This document shows positions 22,197 through 30,463 of a stretch of DNA of 64,000 bases, piece by piece. A program made the position numbers and the translations under genes. The DNA comes from Murimonas intestini (GTDB lineage: Bacteria > Bacillota > Clostridia > Lachnospirales > Lachnospiraceae). The notes beneath the pieces were generated by a model. That model was not told the origin of the DNA. It ran no database searches and was given only the letters and a program-made list of their open reading frames with translations. The stretch is taken from positions 41,161-105,160 of the forward strand of contig QGGY01000020.1 of the NCBI GenBank assembly GCA_003148945.1. The letters run 5' to 3'. How positions within the stretch are numbered: the stretch's first letter is position 1; each line of letters starts with the position of its first letter.

Positions 22197-22523
22197 ATGC
22201 TGGAAGAATATATATATGGAAACTTGAAAGAAATTAATGAAGAACTTGAAAAGATAGATGAACAGTATAATAAGAATAAAAGTGAGCAAGATATACTTAA
22301 AATGGAAATACGTAAAATACAGGAGGAGTCTGATATAGATTTTGAAATATTTTCTCCCAGAAATTCAGGAAATGTTTATAAAAATAAAGTCAGTACTATG
22401 AGTGAAAAGCTCCGGTTGATTAAGATTGAAAATGATAAACTGGACGAAAAGAAAATCGTGTATTCCGATAAAAAGAAATTGTTTGAGGCGCTTAAGGAAG
22501 ATTATGAAAAATTAAAAAAGTAG
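22197..22523 (+). CDS. Small charged coiled-coil protein, unknown function
   Basis: A 108-residue protein that is almost all charged residues with heptad-like leucine and isoleucine spacing (EINEELEKIDEQYNKN, LRLIKIENDKLDEKK). It suggests one long interrupted coiled coil with a short PRNSGN break near residue 60. No membrane segment or known motif is seen. AAAGGAAG precedes the ATG, and an intrinsic terminator follows at once, so it is probably a genuine single-gene unit. I do not recognise the family. Confidence 0.6.
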   Translation: MLEEYIYGNLKEINEELEKIDEQYNKNKSEQDILKMEIRKIQEESDIDFEIFSPRNSGNVYKNKVSTMSEKLRLIKIENDKLDEKKIVYSDKKKLFEALKEDYEKLKK

Positions 22524-22547
22524 GTTTTTAATGAAATCTGTAAAAGC

Positions 22548-22594
22548 ACAGAAACAGCTGACTGCAGAATTATTGAGCTGTTTCTGTATTTTTT
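22548..22594 (+). terminator. Intrinsic terminator after the coiled-coil gene
   Basis: The 12-base arms ACAGAAACAGCT and AGCTGTTTCTGT pair perfectly around a 16-base loop and are followed by a T-run. Confidence 0.85.
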
Positions 22595-22612
22595 GGCTGT
22601 TACGAATTAAAA

Positions 22613-23140
22613 TTAATTAATAGTAAGAGAGTATATTAACTCTTTTACAGTTTCGTTACTTTTAGGGTATGTTCTTGTGCCGTCACTACTTTCCAATGTA
22701 AGGCCTAATTTTTCCATTAACCTATACGAGTTGGTATTTCTATAATCACAATTTGCAGTTAATTTAGTAACACCTAATTCATTTATGGCAAAGTCTTTAA
22801 CAGCAGCAGCAGCTTCCAAAGCGTAACCTTTTTTCCAATATTTCTTGTTAACGATCCACCCAAGTTCGCCTTCTGATTTGTCCTTATTTAGTGCAACAGA
22901 TACAGCTCCTATTTGTGTTTCATTAAGTATAATTGCAAATTCATAGAAATCAGGATTTTCTTTTGACCATTCCTCAGTAACCCTTGTTAAAAATTGAATT
23001 GTTTTTTCTTTAGTATCATGAGGCAGCCAAATCATAAATGTTGAGTTTTCTTCGTCTGATGAATACTTATAGACTGTTTCTAAATCTTTAAGCCTTAGTG
23101 GACGTAATAACAGCCTGTTTGTTTTGATTTCATAGTACAT
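22613..23140 (-). CDS. GNAT-family N-acetyltransferase (RimJ/RimL type)
   Basis: A 175-residue acetyltransferase. It begins with the RimJ/RimL-like TNRLLLRPLRLKDLETVY and has the acetyl-CoA-binding region GWIVNKKYWKKGYALEAAAAV, then NTNSYRLMEKLGL. It probably acetylates a protein N-terminus, peptide or small amine; the substrate cannot be read from the sequence. I use ATG 23140, which has GGAGG seven bases upstream, rather than the ATG at 23155. It is convergent with the coiled-coil gene. Confidence 0.8.
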   Translation of the reverse strand: MYYEIKTNRLLLRPLRLKDLETVYKYSSDEENSTFMIWLPHDTKEKTIQFLTRVTEEWSKENPDFYEFAIILNETQIGAVSVALNKDKSEGELGWIVNKKYWKKGYALEAAAAVKDFAINELGVTKLTANCDYRNTNSYRLMEKLGLTLESSDGTRTYPKSNETVKELIYSLTIN

Positions 23141-23180
23141 AAGGGTTACCTCCAAAGATAAATTGATTTTAAAATGATTT

Positions 23181-23309
23181 GTAATTGTTTAGTACCTTCA
23201 CAGTTACATGCAAAAATACATTTTAAATTGCCTGCGGATAGAAATTTTGCACTCTTGACTCATTTTTTACAGACCGTGTAGTAAATGCAAAGACCTGTTG
23301 TATAGTTAC
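23181..23309. repeat. Intergenic palindromic repeat, copy A
   Basis: A non-coding 129-base element that aligns along its length with the element at 28209-28340. Shared blocks include AGTACCTTCACAGTTACATG and GACCTG-TG-ATAGTTAC. Outer ends GTAATTGTT...ATAGTTAC are a decayed inverted repeat. The inner hairpins seen in copy B are degenerate here (for example AGACCGTGT against GCAAAGACC). It lies 60 bases before the parS sites. Confidence 0.75.
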
Positions 23310-23367
23310 AGTGATTTTACATTGTATCTGTGAAAAAAGCAATCTAAAAGATTAAATGTAGTAAGAA

Positions 23368-23383
23368 TGTTTCACGTGAAACA
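23368..23383. promoter_or_regulatory. parS site 1
   Basis: A perfect match to the Firmicutes parS consensus TGTTTCACGTGAAACA. It is embedded in a larger perfect 30-base palindrome at 23361-23390. ParB would nucleate here next to its own operon and spread on the origin DNA. Confidence 0.95.
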
Positions 23384-23413
23384 TTCTTACAAATATTAAT
23401 TTTTACTAAAAAA

Positions 23414-23429
23414 TGTTTCACGTGAAACA
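23414..23429. promoter_or_regulatory. parS site 2
   Basis: A second exact copy of the 16-base parS palindrome, 46 bases from the first and about 70 bases before parA. Its position near the parA promoter suggests that ParB may also repress the operon. Confidence 0.95.
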
Positions 23430-23497
23430 TTTGCTATAGCCTTATAAGAAAAAGGATGCTATAATGAGACCGTGATAGAAAAGGGGGATTTAATAAT

Positions 23498-24274
23498 ATG
23501 GGAAGAACCATTGTTATTGCCAATCAGAAAGGCGGAGTTGGAAAGACAACTACAGCTATAAACTTATCCGCATCTCTGGCCGAACTTGGTCAGAAAGTTA
23601 TGATTATAGATATGGATCCCCAGGGAAATACTACTAGTGGACTAGGAGTTGAAAAAGAAGAACTGGAAAATACAGTTTACGAGTTATTGCTAGGCGAAAC
23701 AAGTATAGAAAACTGCATGATAAAAGATGCTTTTGAAAATTTAACTATAGTTCCTTCTAATATTAATCTGGCGGCAGCGGAAATTGAATTAATTGGTGTT
23801 GATGAAAAAGAGTATATATTAAAAAAAGAAGTGGAAAAGATAAAAAAAGATTATGATTTTGTTCTAATTGATTGTCCGCCGTCTTTAAGTATGCTTACAA
23901 TTAACTCTATGTGTGCTGCAGATACAGTTTTGGTTCCTATACAATGTGAATATTATGCGTTGGAAGGACTTACACAGCTGATGCATACTATTAATCTTGT
24001 GCAGGAGCGCTTAAATCCGGAGCTTGAAATAGAAGGTGTGGTTTTTACCATGTATGATGCCAGAACAAATCTTTCATTACAAGTAGTGGAAAATGTGAAA
24101 AGTAATCTTAAACAGAATATCTATAAGACAATTATTCCGAGAAATATAAGACTGGCTGAAGCTCCGAGCTATGGCAAGCCTATAACAGAATACGATCCTA
24201 AGTCTACCGGCGCCGAAAGTTATCGGTTACTGGCGGAAGAGGTTATACATAGAGGAGAAGAAGAATGGCAGTAA
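23498..24274 (+). CDS. parA: Chromosome partitioning ATPase ParA (Soj)
   Basis: A 258-residue deviant Walker ATPase that binds DNA non-specifically and, with ParB, segregates the origin and regulates DnaA. The deviant Walker A is KGGVGKTTT at residues 11-19, Walker A' is IDMDPQGN, and Walker B is [10 protein letters not shown]. The ribosome-binding site is AAGGGGGAT. The stop overlaps the parB start by ten bases. Codon use here is more AT-rich than in mnmG. Confidence 0.96.
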   Translation: MGRTIVIANQKGGVGKTTTAINLSASLAELGQKVMIIDMDPQGNTTSGLGVEKEELENTVYELLLGETSIENCMIKDAFENLTIVPSNINLAAAEIELIGVDEKEYILKKEVEKIKKDYDFVLIDCPPSLSMLTINSMCAADTVLVPIQCEYYALEGLTQLMHTINLVQERLNPELEIEGVVFTMYDARTNLSLQVVENVKSNLKQNIYKTIIPRNIRLAEAPSYGKPITEYDPKSTGAESYRLLAEEVIHRGEEEWQ

Positions 24275-25173
24275 AGAAAACAGGTTTGGGAAAGGGGCTT
24301 GATTCTCTTATTCAGATACAGAGCCCAAAGAAAGCTGCATCTGAACCAAAACAATCGGCTGTAGTTGAAAAGGTAGTAAAAAAAGAAGAAGTGATGTTGA
24401 AAATAACTGAAATTGAGCCAAACAGAGAACAGCCCAGAAAAAGCTTTGATGAAGATTCACTTCTGGAGCTGGCAGAGTCAATCAAGCAGTTTGGAGTTAT
24501 ACAGCCATTAATTGTACAGAAAAAAGATGATTATTATGAAATAATTGCAGGCGAAAGAAGATGGCGGGCTGCAAAACTGGCAGGGTTAAAAGAAATTCCA
24601 GTTATAGTAAAACAGTATACAGAACAGGAAATCGTAGAAATCTCATTGATTGAAAATATTCAAAGAGAAAATTTAAATCCTATAGAAGAGGCACAGGCAT
24701 ATAAAAGGCTGCTGACAGAATTTAAATTAAAACAGGATGAAGTTGCCGAAAGAGTTTCTAAAAGCCGTACAGCTGTCACTAATTCAATGAGGCTGCTGAA
24801 ATTGGATGAGCGAGTACAGCAGATGGTCATAGATGATATGATTTCTACAGGACATGCAAGAGCGCTGCTAGCATTAGAAGATAAAGATCAGCAGTATCAT
24901 GTAGCTACCAGAATTTTTGATGAAAAACTGAGTGTGAGGGAAACTGAAAGGCTCATGAAGAGCCTGCAGAGCCGCGAACAAAAGGAAGTAAAGAAAAAAC
25001 CAGAGATAGAGAACGCTTTTATATATAAAGATATAGAAGAAAAAATAAAAGGAATTTTGGGTACCAAAGTTTATGTAAATCATAAAACAGGCAACAAAGG
25101 AAAAATAGAAATAGAATATTATTCTAATGAAGAGCTGGAGCGGCTTCTGGAATTATTCGAAACAATTAAATAG
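24265..25173 (+). CDS. parB: Chromosome partitioning protein ParB (Spo0J)
   Basis: A 302-residue CTPase and DNA-binding protein that loads on parS. The N-terminal tail [13 protein letters not shown] is the ParA-stimulating peptide. The CTP-binding motifs are [15 protein letters not shown] and [18 protein letters not shown] helix-turn-helix follows ([20 protein letters not shown]), then the dimerisation region. It overlaps parA and acts on the two parS sites upstream. The family and length are typical. Confidence 0.96.
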   Translation: MAVKKTGLGKGLDSLIQIQSPKKAASEPKQSAVVEKVVKKEEVMLKITEIEPNREQPRKSFDEDSLLELAESIKQFGVIQPLIVQKKDDYYEIIAGERRWRAAKLAGLKEIPVIVKQYTEQEIVEISLIENIQRENLNPIEEAQAYKRLLTEFKLKQDEVAERVSKSRTAVTNSMRLLKLDERVQQMVIDDMISTGHARALLALEDKDQQYHVATRIFDEKLSVRETERLMKSLQSREQKEVKKKPEIENAFIYKDIEEKIKGILGTKVYVNHKTGNKGKIEIEYYSNEELERLLELFETIK

Positions 25174-25185
25174 AGGAGAAAGCAG

Positions 25186-25698
25186 ATGGAAAGTGGAATT
25201 TTAAATGCAATAGGAATTGATCCTGGAATTATTCTGATAGTTGTTATACTGTTTATGCTTATTCTTTTCCTTTATATGGTTAAGCTTTCTTTCAAGATGT
25301 CCCGGTTTACAAAGAAATATAAACAGTTTATGAGAGGCAAAGACGGCATTTCTCTGGAGGCGGCTTTTATAAAGAGCTTCAACCAGCTTGATACGCTCAC
25401 AGAATCCAGTAAAAATCATATGGAAGAAATCCGCAGGATCAAAGAAATCCAGGATAAGACATTAAATAAAACTGCGATTGTAAAGTATGATGCTTTTAAA
25501 GAAGTAGGCGGCAAACTCAGTTTTGCTTTAGCTATGCTTGATAAGGATAACAGTGGATTTGTCCTGAATGCTATACACAGCAGAGAGGGATGTTATACTT
25601 ATATAAAAGAAATTGTGAACGGAGAATCATATATAGTTCTCGGAGAGGAAGAAAAAGAAGCGCTGCGCCAGGCAGTGAACGCCCATGTAGATATCTGA
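25186..25698 (+). CDS. DUF4446 family membrane-anchored protein
   Basis: A 170-residue protein with one N-terminal membrane segment (about residues 12-32, IILIVVILFMLILFLYMVKL), a basic stretch and a cytoplasmic domain containing YDAFKEVGGKLSFALAMLDKDNSGFVLNAIHSREGCYTYIKEI. This matches DUF4446, which commonly follows parB in Clostridia. Its function is unknown; the repeated linkage to parAB suggests a role at the origin or membrane. AGGAG precedes the ATG, 12 bases after parB. Confidence 0.85.
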   Translation: MESGILNAIGIDPGIILIVVILFMLILFLYMVKLSFKMSRFTKKYKQFMRGKDGISLEAAFIKSFNQLDTLTESSKNHMEEIRRIKEIQDKTLNKTAIVKYDAFKEVGGKLSFALAMLDKDNSGFVLNAIHSREGCYTYIKEIVNGESYIVLGEEEKEALRQAVNAHVDI

Positions 25699-25733
25699 CA
25701 GATATGCTGTGGTAATAATCATATAAACTTATA

Positions 25734-25817
25734 AAAAGCTGTTGAAATATTTCGTTATCATTTCTCTTTACGAATTGGAAGAAATGGGGTATGATAAGAA
25801 ATACCAACAGCTTTTTT
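25734..25817 (+). terminator. Long hairpin terminator of the parAB operon
   Basis: AAAAAGCTGTTG and CAACAGCTTTTTT form the base. A second helix pairs ATTTCGTTATCAT with ATGATAAGAAAT higher up. A T-run follows. About 80 bases long, resembling the two-segment hairpin after khpB. Confidence 0.75.
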
Positions 25818-25913
25818 GATTAGGCCCTTCCCTACGGGGAATATTAAGAATAAAGGTAGCTGTCAAGGCAATGAACAGTTACAAATAAAGTATGAAGCAG
25901 AGAGGAAAAAAAT

Positions 25914-27197
25914 ATGTTAGATATAAAGTTTGTCAGAGAAAATCCGGATGTAGTAAAACAGAATATTAAAAATAAATTTCAGGATAAAAAACTGGAATTA
26001 GTGGATGAGGTTCTTAAATTAGACCAGCAGAATAGAGATATAAAAAAGGAAGTAGAAGCTTTAAGAGCCGACAGGAACAGATTGTCTAAACAGATCGGTA
26101 CCCTGATGGGACAGGGAAAGAAGGAAGAAGCCGAAGAAGTAAAAAAACAGGTGGCATCCCAGGCTGACAGGCTTGCAGAGCTTTCAGATATTGAAAAAGA
26201 AGTAGAAGAAAAAGTTAAAAAGATTATGATGGTAATTCCAAATATTATTGATCCGTCAGTTCCTATTGGAAAGGACGACAGCGAAAACGTAGAGCTGGAG
26301 AAGTTTGGAGAGCCGGTAGTGCCGGATTTTGAAATTCCTTACCATTCAGAAATAATGGAAAGCTTCGGCGGTCTGGACTTGGACAGCGCCAGAAAAGTGG
26401 CTGGAAACGGCTTCTACTACCTTATGGGGGATGTTGCGAGGCTTCATTCAGCTGTAATATCTTACGCAAGAGATTTTATGATCGACAGAGGATTTACGTA
26501 CTGCGTTCCTCCGTTCATGATCAGAAGTGATGTGGTGACAGGCGTAATGAGCTTTGCTGAGATGGATGCAATGATGTATAAGATCGAAGGTGAAGATCTT
26601 TATCTGATCGGAACCAGCGAGCACTCCATGATAGGAAAATTCATTGATACTATTATCGCTGAGGATAATCTGCCACAGACCCTTACAAGCTACTCACCCT
26701 GCTTCCGTAAAGAAAAAGGAGCACACGGGATAGAGGAGAGAGGTGTATACCGTATACACCAGTTTGAAAAACAGGAAATGATCGTAGTATGCAAGCCGGA
26801 AGACAGCAAGATGTGGTTTGAAAAGCTGTGGAGAAATACAGTTGATCTGTTCCGTTCTTTAGACATACCAGTGCGTACACTTGAATGCTGCTCTGGTGAT
26901 CTGGCAGACCTGAAAGTGAAGTCTATAGACGTGGAGGCATGGTCACCGAGACAGAAGAAGTATTTTGAAGTGGGCAGCTGTTCTAATCTTGGGGATGCAC
27001 AGGCAAGAAGGCTGAAAATACGTGTGTCCGGACAGGATGGAAAGTATTTTGCACATACTTTGAATAATACAGTGGTAGCGCCTCCAAGAATGCTGATCGC
27101 TTTCCTGGAAAATAATCTGAATGCGGATGGAAGTGTCAGCATACCGGAAGTACTCAGGCCATATATGGGCGGTAAAGAAAAGATTGAGAAAAAGTAA
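25914..27197 (+). CDS. serS: Seryl-tRNA synthetase
   Basis: A 427-residue class II aminoacyl-tRNA synthetase. The N-terminal coiled-coil arm that contacts tRNA-Ser is at about residues 25-110. The core holds motif 2 (CFRKEKGAHGIEERGVYRIHQFEK) and motif 3 (NTVVAPPRMLIAFLEN). Length is standard. It begins with ATG after AGAGAGGAAA. The leader is under 100 bases and shows no T-box. An 11-base TGAACAGTTAC at 25872-25882 matches the end of the palindromic repeats. Confidence 0.96.
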   Translation: MLDIKFVRENPDVVKQNIKNKFQDKKLELVDEVLKLDQQNRDIKKEVEALRADRNRLSKQIGTLMGQGKKEEAEEVKKQVASQADRLAELSDIEKEVEEKVKKIMMVIPNIIDPSVPIGKDDSENVELEKFGEPVVPDFEIPYHSEIMESFGGLDLDSARKVAGNGFYYLMGDVARLHSAVISYARDFMIDRGFTYCVPPFMIRSDVVTGVMSFAEMDAMMYKIEGEDLYLIGTSEHSMIGKFIDTIIAEDNLPQTLTSYSPCFRKEKGAHGIEERGVYRIHQFEKQEMIVVCKPEDSKMWFEKLWRNTVDLFRSLDIPVRTLECCSGDLADLKVKSIDVEAWSPRQKKYFEVGSCSNLGDAQARRLKIRVSGQDGKYFAHTLNNTVVAPPRMLIAFLENNLNADGSVSIPEVLRPYMGGKEKIEKK

Positions 27198-27244
27198 AAT
27201 AGTCAGCAGTGTAAATAATAAAGTATTGTAAAAGGGGTGAACAG

Positions 27245-28120
27245 GTGCACAGTTATTTAAGGGCAATTGGATTTAGTAATATAAAAAGAGATAAGGAATT
27301 AGAACCGCTTTTGAAGGAAGTATCCGATCATTGCGATAAAAAGGTGGCTGTAAAAGAAGATACAGGAAGTGAATTTATAGAATTGTCCAAAGAATTTGGG
27401 CCGGATATTGGAATTACGGTCTGCGGGGAGAAGGATGAGGATGGTTTTCACAGAGAGTATTATTTTCCTTATATGAAAGGAAGCGGAGTCACCACAAGAG
27501 AAGATGTAGGGATAGAAAAGCATGGGCCAAGAGATTCTTATGCAGGCGTATGTGAGGATATGAGAGTCGGAGTTTCCCTCATATTTTATCTGCAGAATGC
27601 CGCTGAGTATAAGAAAGAATGCTTTCAGTATAAGATAAAAGGAAAGAGTGTCAGTACCACATTTGCAGGTCTTTCCCTGCAGGGAAAGGTTCTGCTGCCT
27701 ATCTGTAAAAGTAAAGAGCAGATCGTGTCGGACAGAGAAGCGACTGCAAACCGCAGCCATCTTATAGCTGCTGCGCGCAAAGGCGATGAGGAGGCCATGG
27801 AAAGCCTGACCCTGGAAGATATAGATACTTATACAATGGTTTCCAGAAGAATCCAAAATGAGGATGTCTTCACAATTGTAGATTCCTTCTTTATGCCTTA
27901 TGGAATGGAATGCGACCAGTATCAGATACTGGGAGAGATACTGGAGTGCCAGAAGCAGTCAAATTCTGTGACAGGCGAGAAAATATTCCAGATGAGGATA
28001 GACTGCAATGGGATGCAGTTTAACATCTGTATAAATGAGAAGGACCTTCTGGGAATCCCGGAAGAGGGCAGAAGGTTTAAAGGAACAGTATGGCTGCAGG
28101 GCTGTCTGAACTTTTCATGA
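27245..28120 (+). CDS. DUF3881 family protein
   Basis: A 291-residue cytoplasmic protein of the Lachnospiraceae-specific DUF3881 family, recognised from its opening MHSYLRAIGFS and overall pattern. No catalytic motif or membrane segment is evident. The start is GTG at 27245 with AAAAGGGGTG upstream. It follows serS by 47 bases and probably shares its transcript. Function unknown. The family's restriction to this bacterial group supports the taxonomic reading of the window. Confidence 0.8.
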   Translation: MHSYLRAIGFSNIKRDKELEPLLKEVSDHCDKKVAVKEDTGSEFIELSKEFGPDIGITVCGEKDEDGFHREYYFPYMKGSGVTTREDVGIEKHGPRDSYAGVCEDMRVGVSLIFYLQNAAEYKKECFQYKIKGKSVSTTFAGLSLQGKVLLPICKSKEQIVSDREATANRSHLIAAARKGDEEAMESLTLEDIDTYTMVSRRIQNEDVFTIVDSFFMPYGMECDQYQILGEILECQKQSNSVTGEKIFQMRIDCNGMQFNICINEKDLLGIPEEGRRFKGTVWLQGCLNFS

Positions 28121-28157
28121 TTTATATAGGTAAATAACATCATAAAATATAGGAGAG

Positions 28158-28203
28158 ATGGATATGATATCTGCAGAGTCGCTGTGGGTTCGTATCCATT
28201 TTT
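28158..28203 (+). terminator. Probable terminator after DUF3881 gene
   Basis: ATGGATA at 28158-28164 pairs with TATCCAT at 28193-28199, with a large loop, and a T-rich run follows. The repeat element starts six bases further on. Confidence 0.6.
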
Positions 28204-28208
28204 CTTTT

Positions 28209-28340
28209 GTAACTGTTCAGTACCTTCACAGTTACATGCAAAAATCCATTTGAAATCGCCTTCGGCGATGGAATTTTTGCACCCTTGAATCATTTTCTCA
28301 CGGTCTGTGCAGTAGATGCACAGACCTGCTGAATAGTTAC
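28209..28340. repeat. Intergenic palindromic repeat, copy B
   Basis: A 132-base non-coding element and the better-preserved partner of 23181-23309. The outer inverted ends are GTAACTGTTCAG and CTGAATAGTTAC. Two perfect inner hairpins are present: TGCAAAAATCC/GGAATTTTTGCA, capped by ATCGCC-TTC-GGCGAT, and GGTCTGTGCA/TGCACAGACC. No reading frame of interest. It ends about 110 bases before tRNA-Arg. Confidence 0.8.
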
Positions 28341-28447
28341 TTTCTTTTACAATAAAATGAAAAAATATTAAAAAAAAGCAATTTTACACTTCACAAATGA
28401 TTGAAAATGTGGTATAAATGTATAGTCGGGTTTTAATTGACCGATGT

Positions 28448-28521
28448 GTTTCTGTAGCTCAGCAGGATAGAGCGTCCGCCTCCTAAGCGGAAGGCCAGCG
28501 GTTCGAATCCGCTCAGGAACG
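28448..28521 (+). tRNA. tRNA-Arg (anticodon CCU)
   Basis: A 74-base cloverleaf. The acceptor arms GTTTCTG/CAGGAAC pair with one G-U. The D stem is GCTC/GAGC, the anticodon stem TCCGC/GCGGA carries loop CTCCTAA, and the T stem AGCGG/CCGCT encloses TTCGAAT. The discriminator base is G and CCA is not encoded. It marks the left edge of the accessory island; integrases commonly use the 3' half of tRNA genes. Confidence 0.95.
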
Positions 28522-28533
28522 CTGAGAATACCG

Positions 28534-28576
28534 CCGAAAACGTTGTGTTTACAAGGTTTTCGGCGTTTTCTATTTT
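28534..28576 (+). repeat. 43-base direct repeat, copy 1 (hairpin terminator)
   Basis: A hairpin (CCGAAAAC...GGTTTTCGG) followed by T-rich sequence, acting as the terminator of tRNA-Arg. The same 43 bases recur without a change at 32097-32139 inside the island. The next 200 bases contain several CCTGCTAAT/TTGCTAAT motifs but no gene. Confidence 0.85.
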
Positions 28577-28780
28577 CTGAAAAATTTTGAACTCATAGCA
28601 ATTTACGATTAGCAGGATTTTAAGGCATCTTGCTAATGGAAATGCCCTTCCTGCTAATTTAAAAGGCGAGAGTTTCCAGTATAAAGGGGTGTTTTCTGAG
28701 ATTAAGTAGTCCTGATTATGGCATCTTTGAATAGATTTTTATTTTTCTTTATAATGATGGAAAAGGATGGAGGTGCAGTT

Positions 28781-28978
28781 ATGAGAGATAAAAAATATTA
28801 TTTGTATGTGGATAGCCAAGAAAGAACACTTTTGTTACAAAGCCTTGTGGAATTGAAAAACGAACTAATTCAGCAAGGCAGATACACAGACTGTGTTGAT
28901 GAACTTATTTTCAAGGTGACAAAAGCATCTGTAAAGAAAGTAAAAGTGGATAGGAAATCTTGTGGGTGCGTGATATAA
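28781..28978 (+). CDS. Small conserved mobile-element protein, unknown function
   Basis: A 65-residue protein, MRDKKYYLYVDSQERTLLLQ at the start and a basic, Cys-containing end (KSCGCVI). Similar short KYYLYL-x-ExE-type proteins with ELIQQGRYTDxVDELI are common on Firmicutes integrative elements; this is from memory of the pattern, and the function is unknown. ATG 28781 has GGAGGTG upstream. The last codons and following 15 bases recur at 32140-32168, so part of this gene was copied. Confidence 0.6.
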   Translation: MRDKKYYLYVDSQERTLLLQSLVELKNELIQQGRYTDCVDELIFKVTKASVKKVKVDRKSCGCVI

Positions 28979-28995
28979 TTAAAAAGGCAAATTCT

Positions 28996-29088
28996 TTAGG
29001 TTACAATCGATGATAGGGTAAACGAAAAAGCAGTTTTGGCATTCCAGTAAACTGCCCTTTCGTTTACACTATTTTCGATTTGACCTAA
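28996..29088. repeat. Long imperfect palindrome of about 93 bases
   Basis: Arms TTAGGTTACAATCGA / TCGATTTGACCTAA and GTAAACGAAA-GCAGTTT / AAACTGC-CTTTCGTTTAC fold into one long stem with a small loop. There is no T-run, so it is not a normal terminator. It lies between the small mobile-element gene and the IS91-type remnant and may be a transposon end or a recombination or transfer site. Confidence 0.7.
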
Positions 29089-29224
29089 TTGAACAAAGTA
29101 AGCGTCCGGACAGCCAGTACCTATGGACTTTCAATCTTTTGCTCTTACTCTCGATTATACCGGATTCTTTGTGTAATTGCTACAGGAATCAAATGTTCTC
29201 TGATAAATAGGTATAACAATAAAA

Positions 29225-29239
29225 CCTCAGTTCCTGAGG
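29225..29239 (-). terminator. Small hairpin reading out of the recombinase remnant
   Basis: On the minus strand CCTCAG-GAA-CTGAGG is followed by TTTTATTG, a compact intrinsic terminator for the degenerate IS91/recombinase unit. Confidence 0.6.
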
Positions 29240-29269
29240 CTTTTGGAACATATGAAGGCTGAAGCATTT

Positions 29270-29450
29270 TAACACCTTTGCGGCATACGCATCTGAGGCT
29301 TTCCAAGATGGCCACCACAAGCGTAATGGATTTGGACAGAATCACAGTCTTCACATACACTGATGTTTGCACCATAGGCTCCGGTTTTGCAGTTCAAGAT
29401 ATTGCGGGAAACTTTTGCCTGTTCCGGAGAAGGAGAATATTTTTCAAGTT
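29270..29450 (-). pseudogene. Fragment of IS91-type transposase zinc-binding domain
   Basis: In the frame joined to the end of the broken recombinase, translation gives NCKTGAYGANISVCEDCDS followed by VQIHYACGG. This resembles the N-terminal Cys-rich domain of IS91/IS801-family transposases (C-x-T-x-x-x-G, C-x-x-C, H-Y). The frame ends at a stop at 29270-29272 and the catalytic tyrosine domain is absent. Recombinase-plus-transposase pairs occur in IS91-like elements, so both fragments probably come from one element that suffered an internal deletion. Confidence 0.6.
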
Positions 29451-30176
29451 TTACCGTTCTACTCCCTGCTCCATCAGATGAGTTGCAAAGCTATGGCGCA
29501 GACAGTGTGGGGTTGCTTTCTTTGGGAGTTCAGCATCGGATACTGCCCGCCGCATCACTTACTCCAGTGTACTGACTGTCAGGTAATTGCCAGTAAATTT
29601 ATTAGGAAACAGGATCCCACGGGGACGTTCTTTCTCAAACCAGTATTGTGTAAGGATATCCAGACAACGTTTAGATAGAATTGTATATCGGTCCATCCTG
29701 TTCTTCGTATCCCGGACATGAATCTGCTTATTTGAACGGGAAATATCATCATAATGCAGATGGATCACTTCAGAAACCCGCATTCCGGAAGAATACATCG
29801 TTGCAAACATGGCTTTATACTTGATATCATCGACAACTTCCAGCAGACGGTCGATTTCATCAATAGTCAGTACTGTTGGAAGCTTGTGTTCCAGAATCAT
29901 GCGTGGAACTGTGATATCATCCCAAAGGATATGTAGGACATTCTGATAGAAAAAACGGATGGCTGAATTATAAAGATTCAGAGTTGTGGCTTTTAGTCCT
30001 TCCTCTTTTTTGGCAAGCAGAAAAGTCCTAACATCCTGACAGGTAAGTTCTTCCGGTCGTTTCGCTTGATATTTCAGGAAGTAAGAAACATAGTTCTTAT
30101 AGCAACTGATGGAACGTTCTTTGAGGTTGCGGATTTTTCCGGCTTCCTCAAGCCGTTCTAAATATTTTTCGTACAT
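29451..30176 (-). pseudogene. Tyrosine recombinase, truncated and interrupted
   Basis: An XerC-like recombinase begins MYEKYLERLEEAGK at 30176 (an upstream ATG at 30260 is less likely). It has an N-terminal SAM-like core-binding domain and the catalytic-domain motif YSSGMRVSEVI (first catalytic Arg). An in-frame TAA at 29559-29561 follows LTVSTLE. The same frame then continues with PHCLRHSFATHLMEQGVER, containing the H-x-x-R box, and stops at 29451-29453. The final His/Trp and the catalytic tyrosine are lost where the sequence switches to the IS91-type fragment. It cannot be an active integrase. Confidence 0.8.
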
Positions 30177-30389
30177 AATAAAATCTTCCGTGTAAAATAA
30201 GTAGTAATCACAACACTGCTTGACACGGAGGCGCATTTGAGTCGTAAAACCGCTTGCCAACCAAGCGGAAGGGTGGTATTCTATTCATAGGCAGTGGGAA
30301 GGTCGATCCTGTTTGATTGTTTCGTTGTGGTGACTTAACAATACTACTTTTAGGACTTGCTTTCCACTGTTTTTTGTTATAGAAAACAG

Positions 30390-30435
30390 AAAATCGCTAT
30401 GCCACAGCCTTGGCAGGCCATCGCGCAGCGATTTT
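30390..30435. terminator. Hairpin upstream of the 30464 gene
   Basis: AAAATCGCT and AGCGATTTT enclose a GC-rich loop containing further CCA/TGG pairing. It may terminate transcription entering from the left. The rest of the 30177-30463 gap shows no gene. Confidence 0.45.
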
Positions 30436-30463
30436 GTTCAATTAGAATTTGTGGAGGTATTTT

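Noticed and set aside
25818..25913. Possible T-box leader for serS
   Set aside because: The gap is under 100 bases and lacks the specifier stem and the conserved T-box sequence.
29278..29678. Overlapping plus-strand frames of 60-103 codons opposite the recombinase remnant
   Set aside because: They are reverse-strand shadows of the decayed recombinase and IS91-type fragment.
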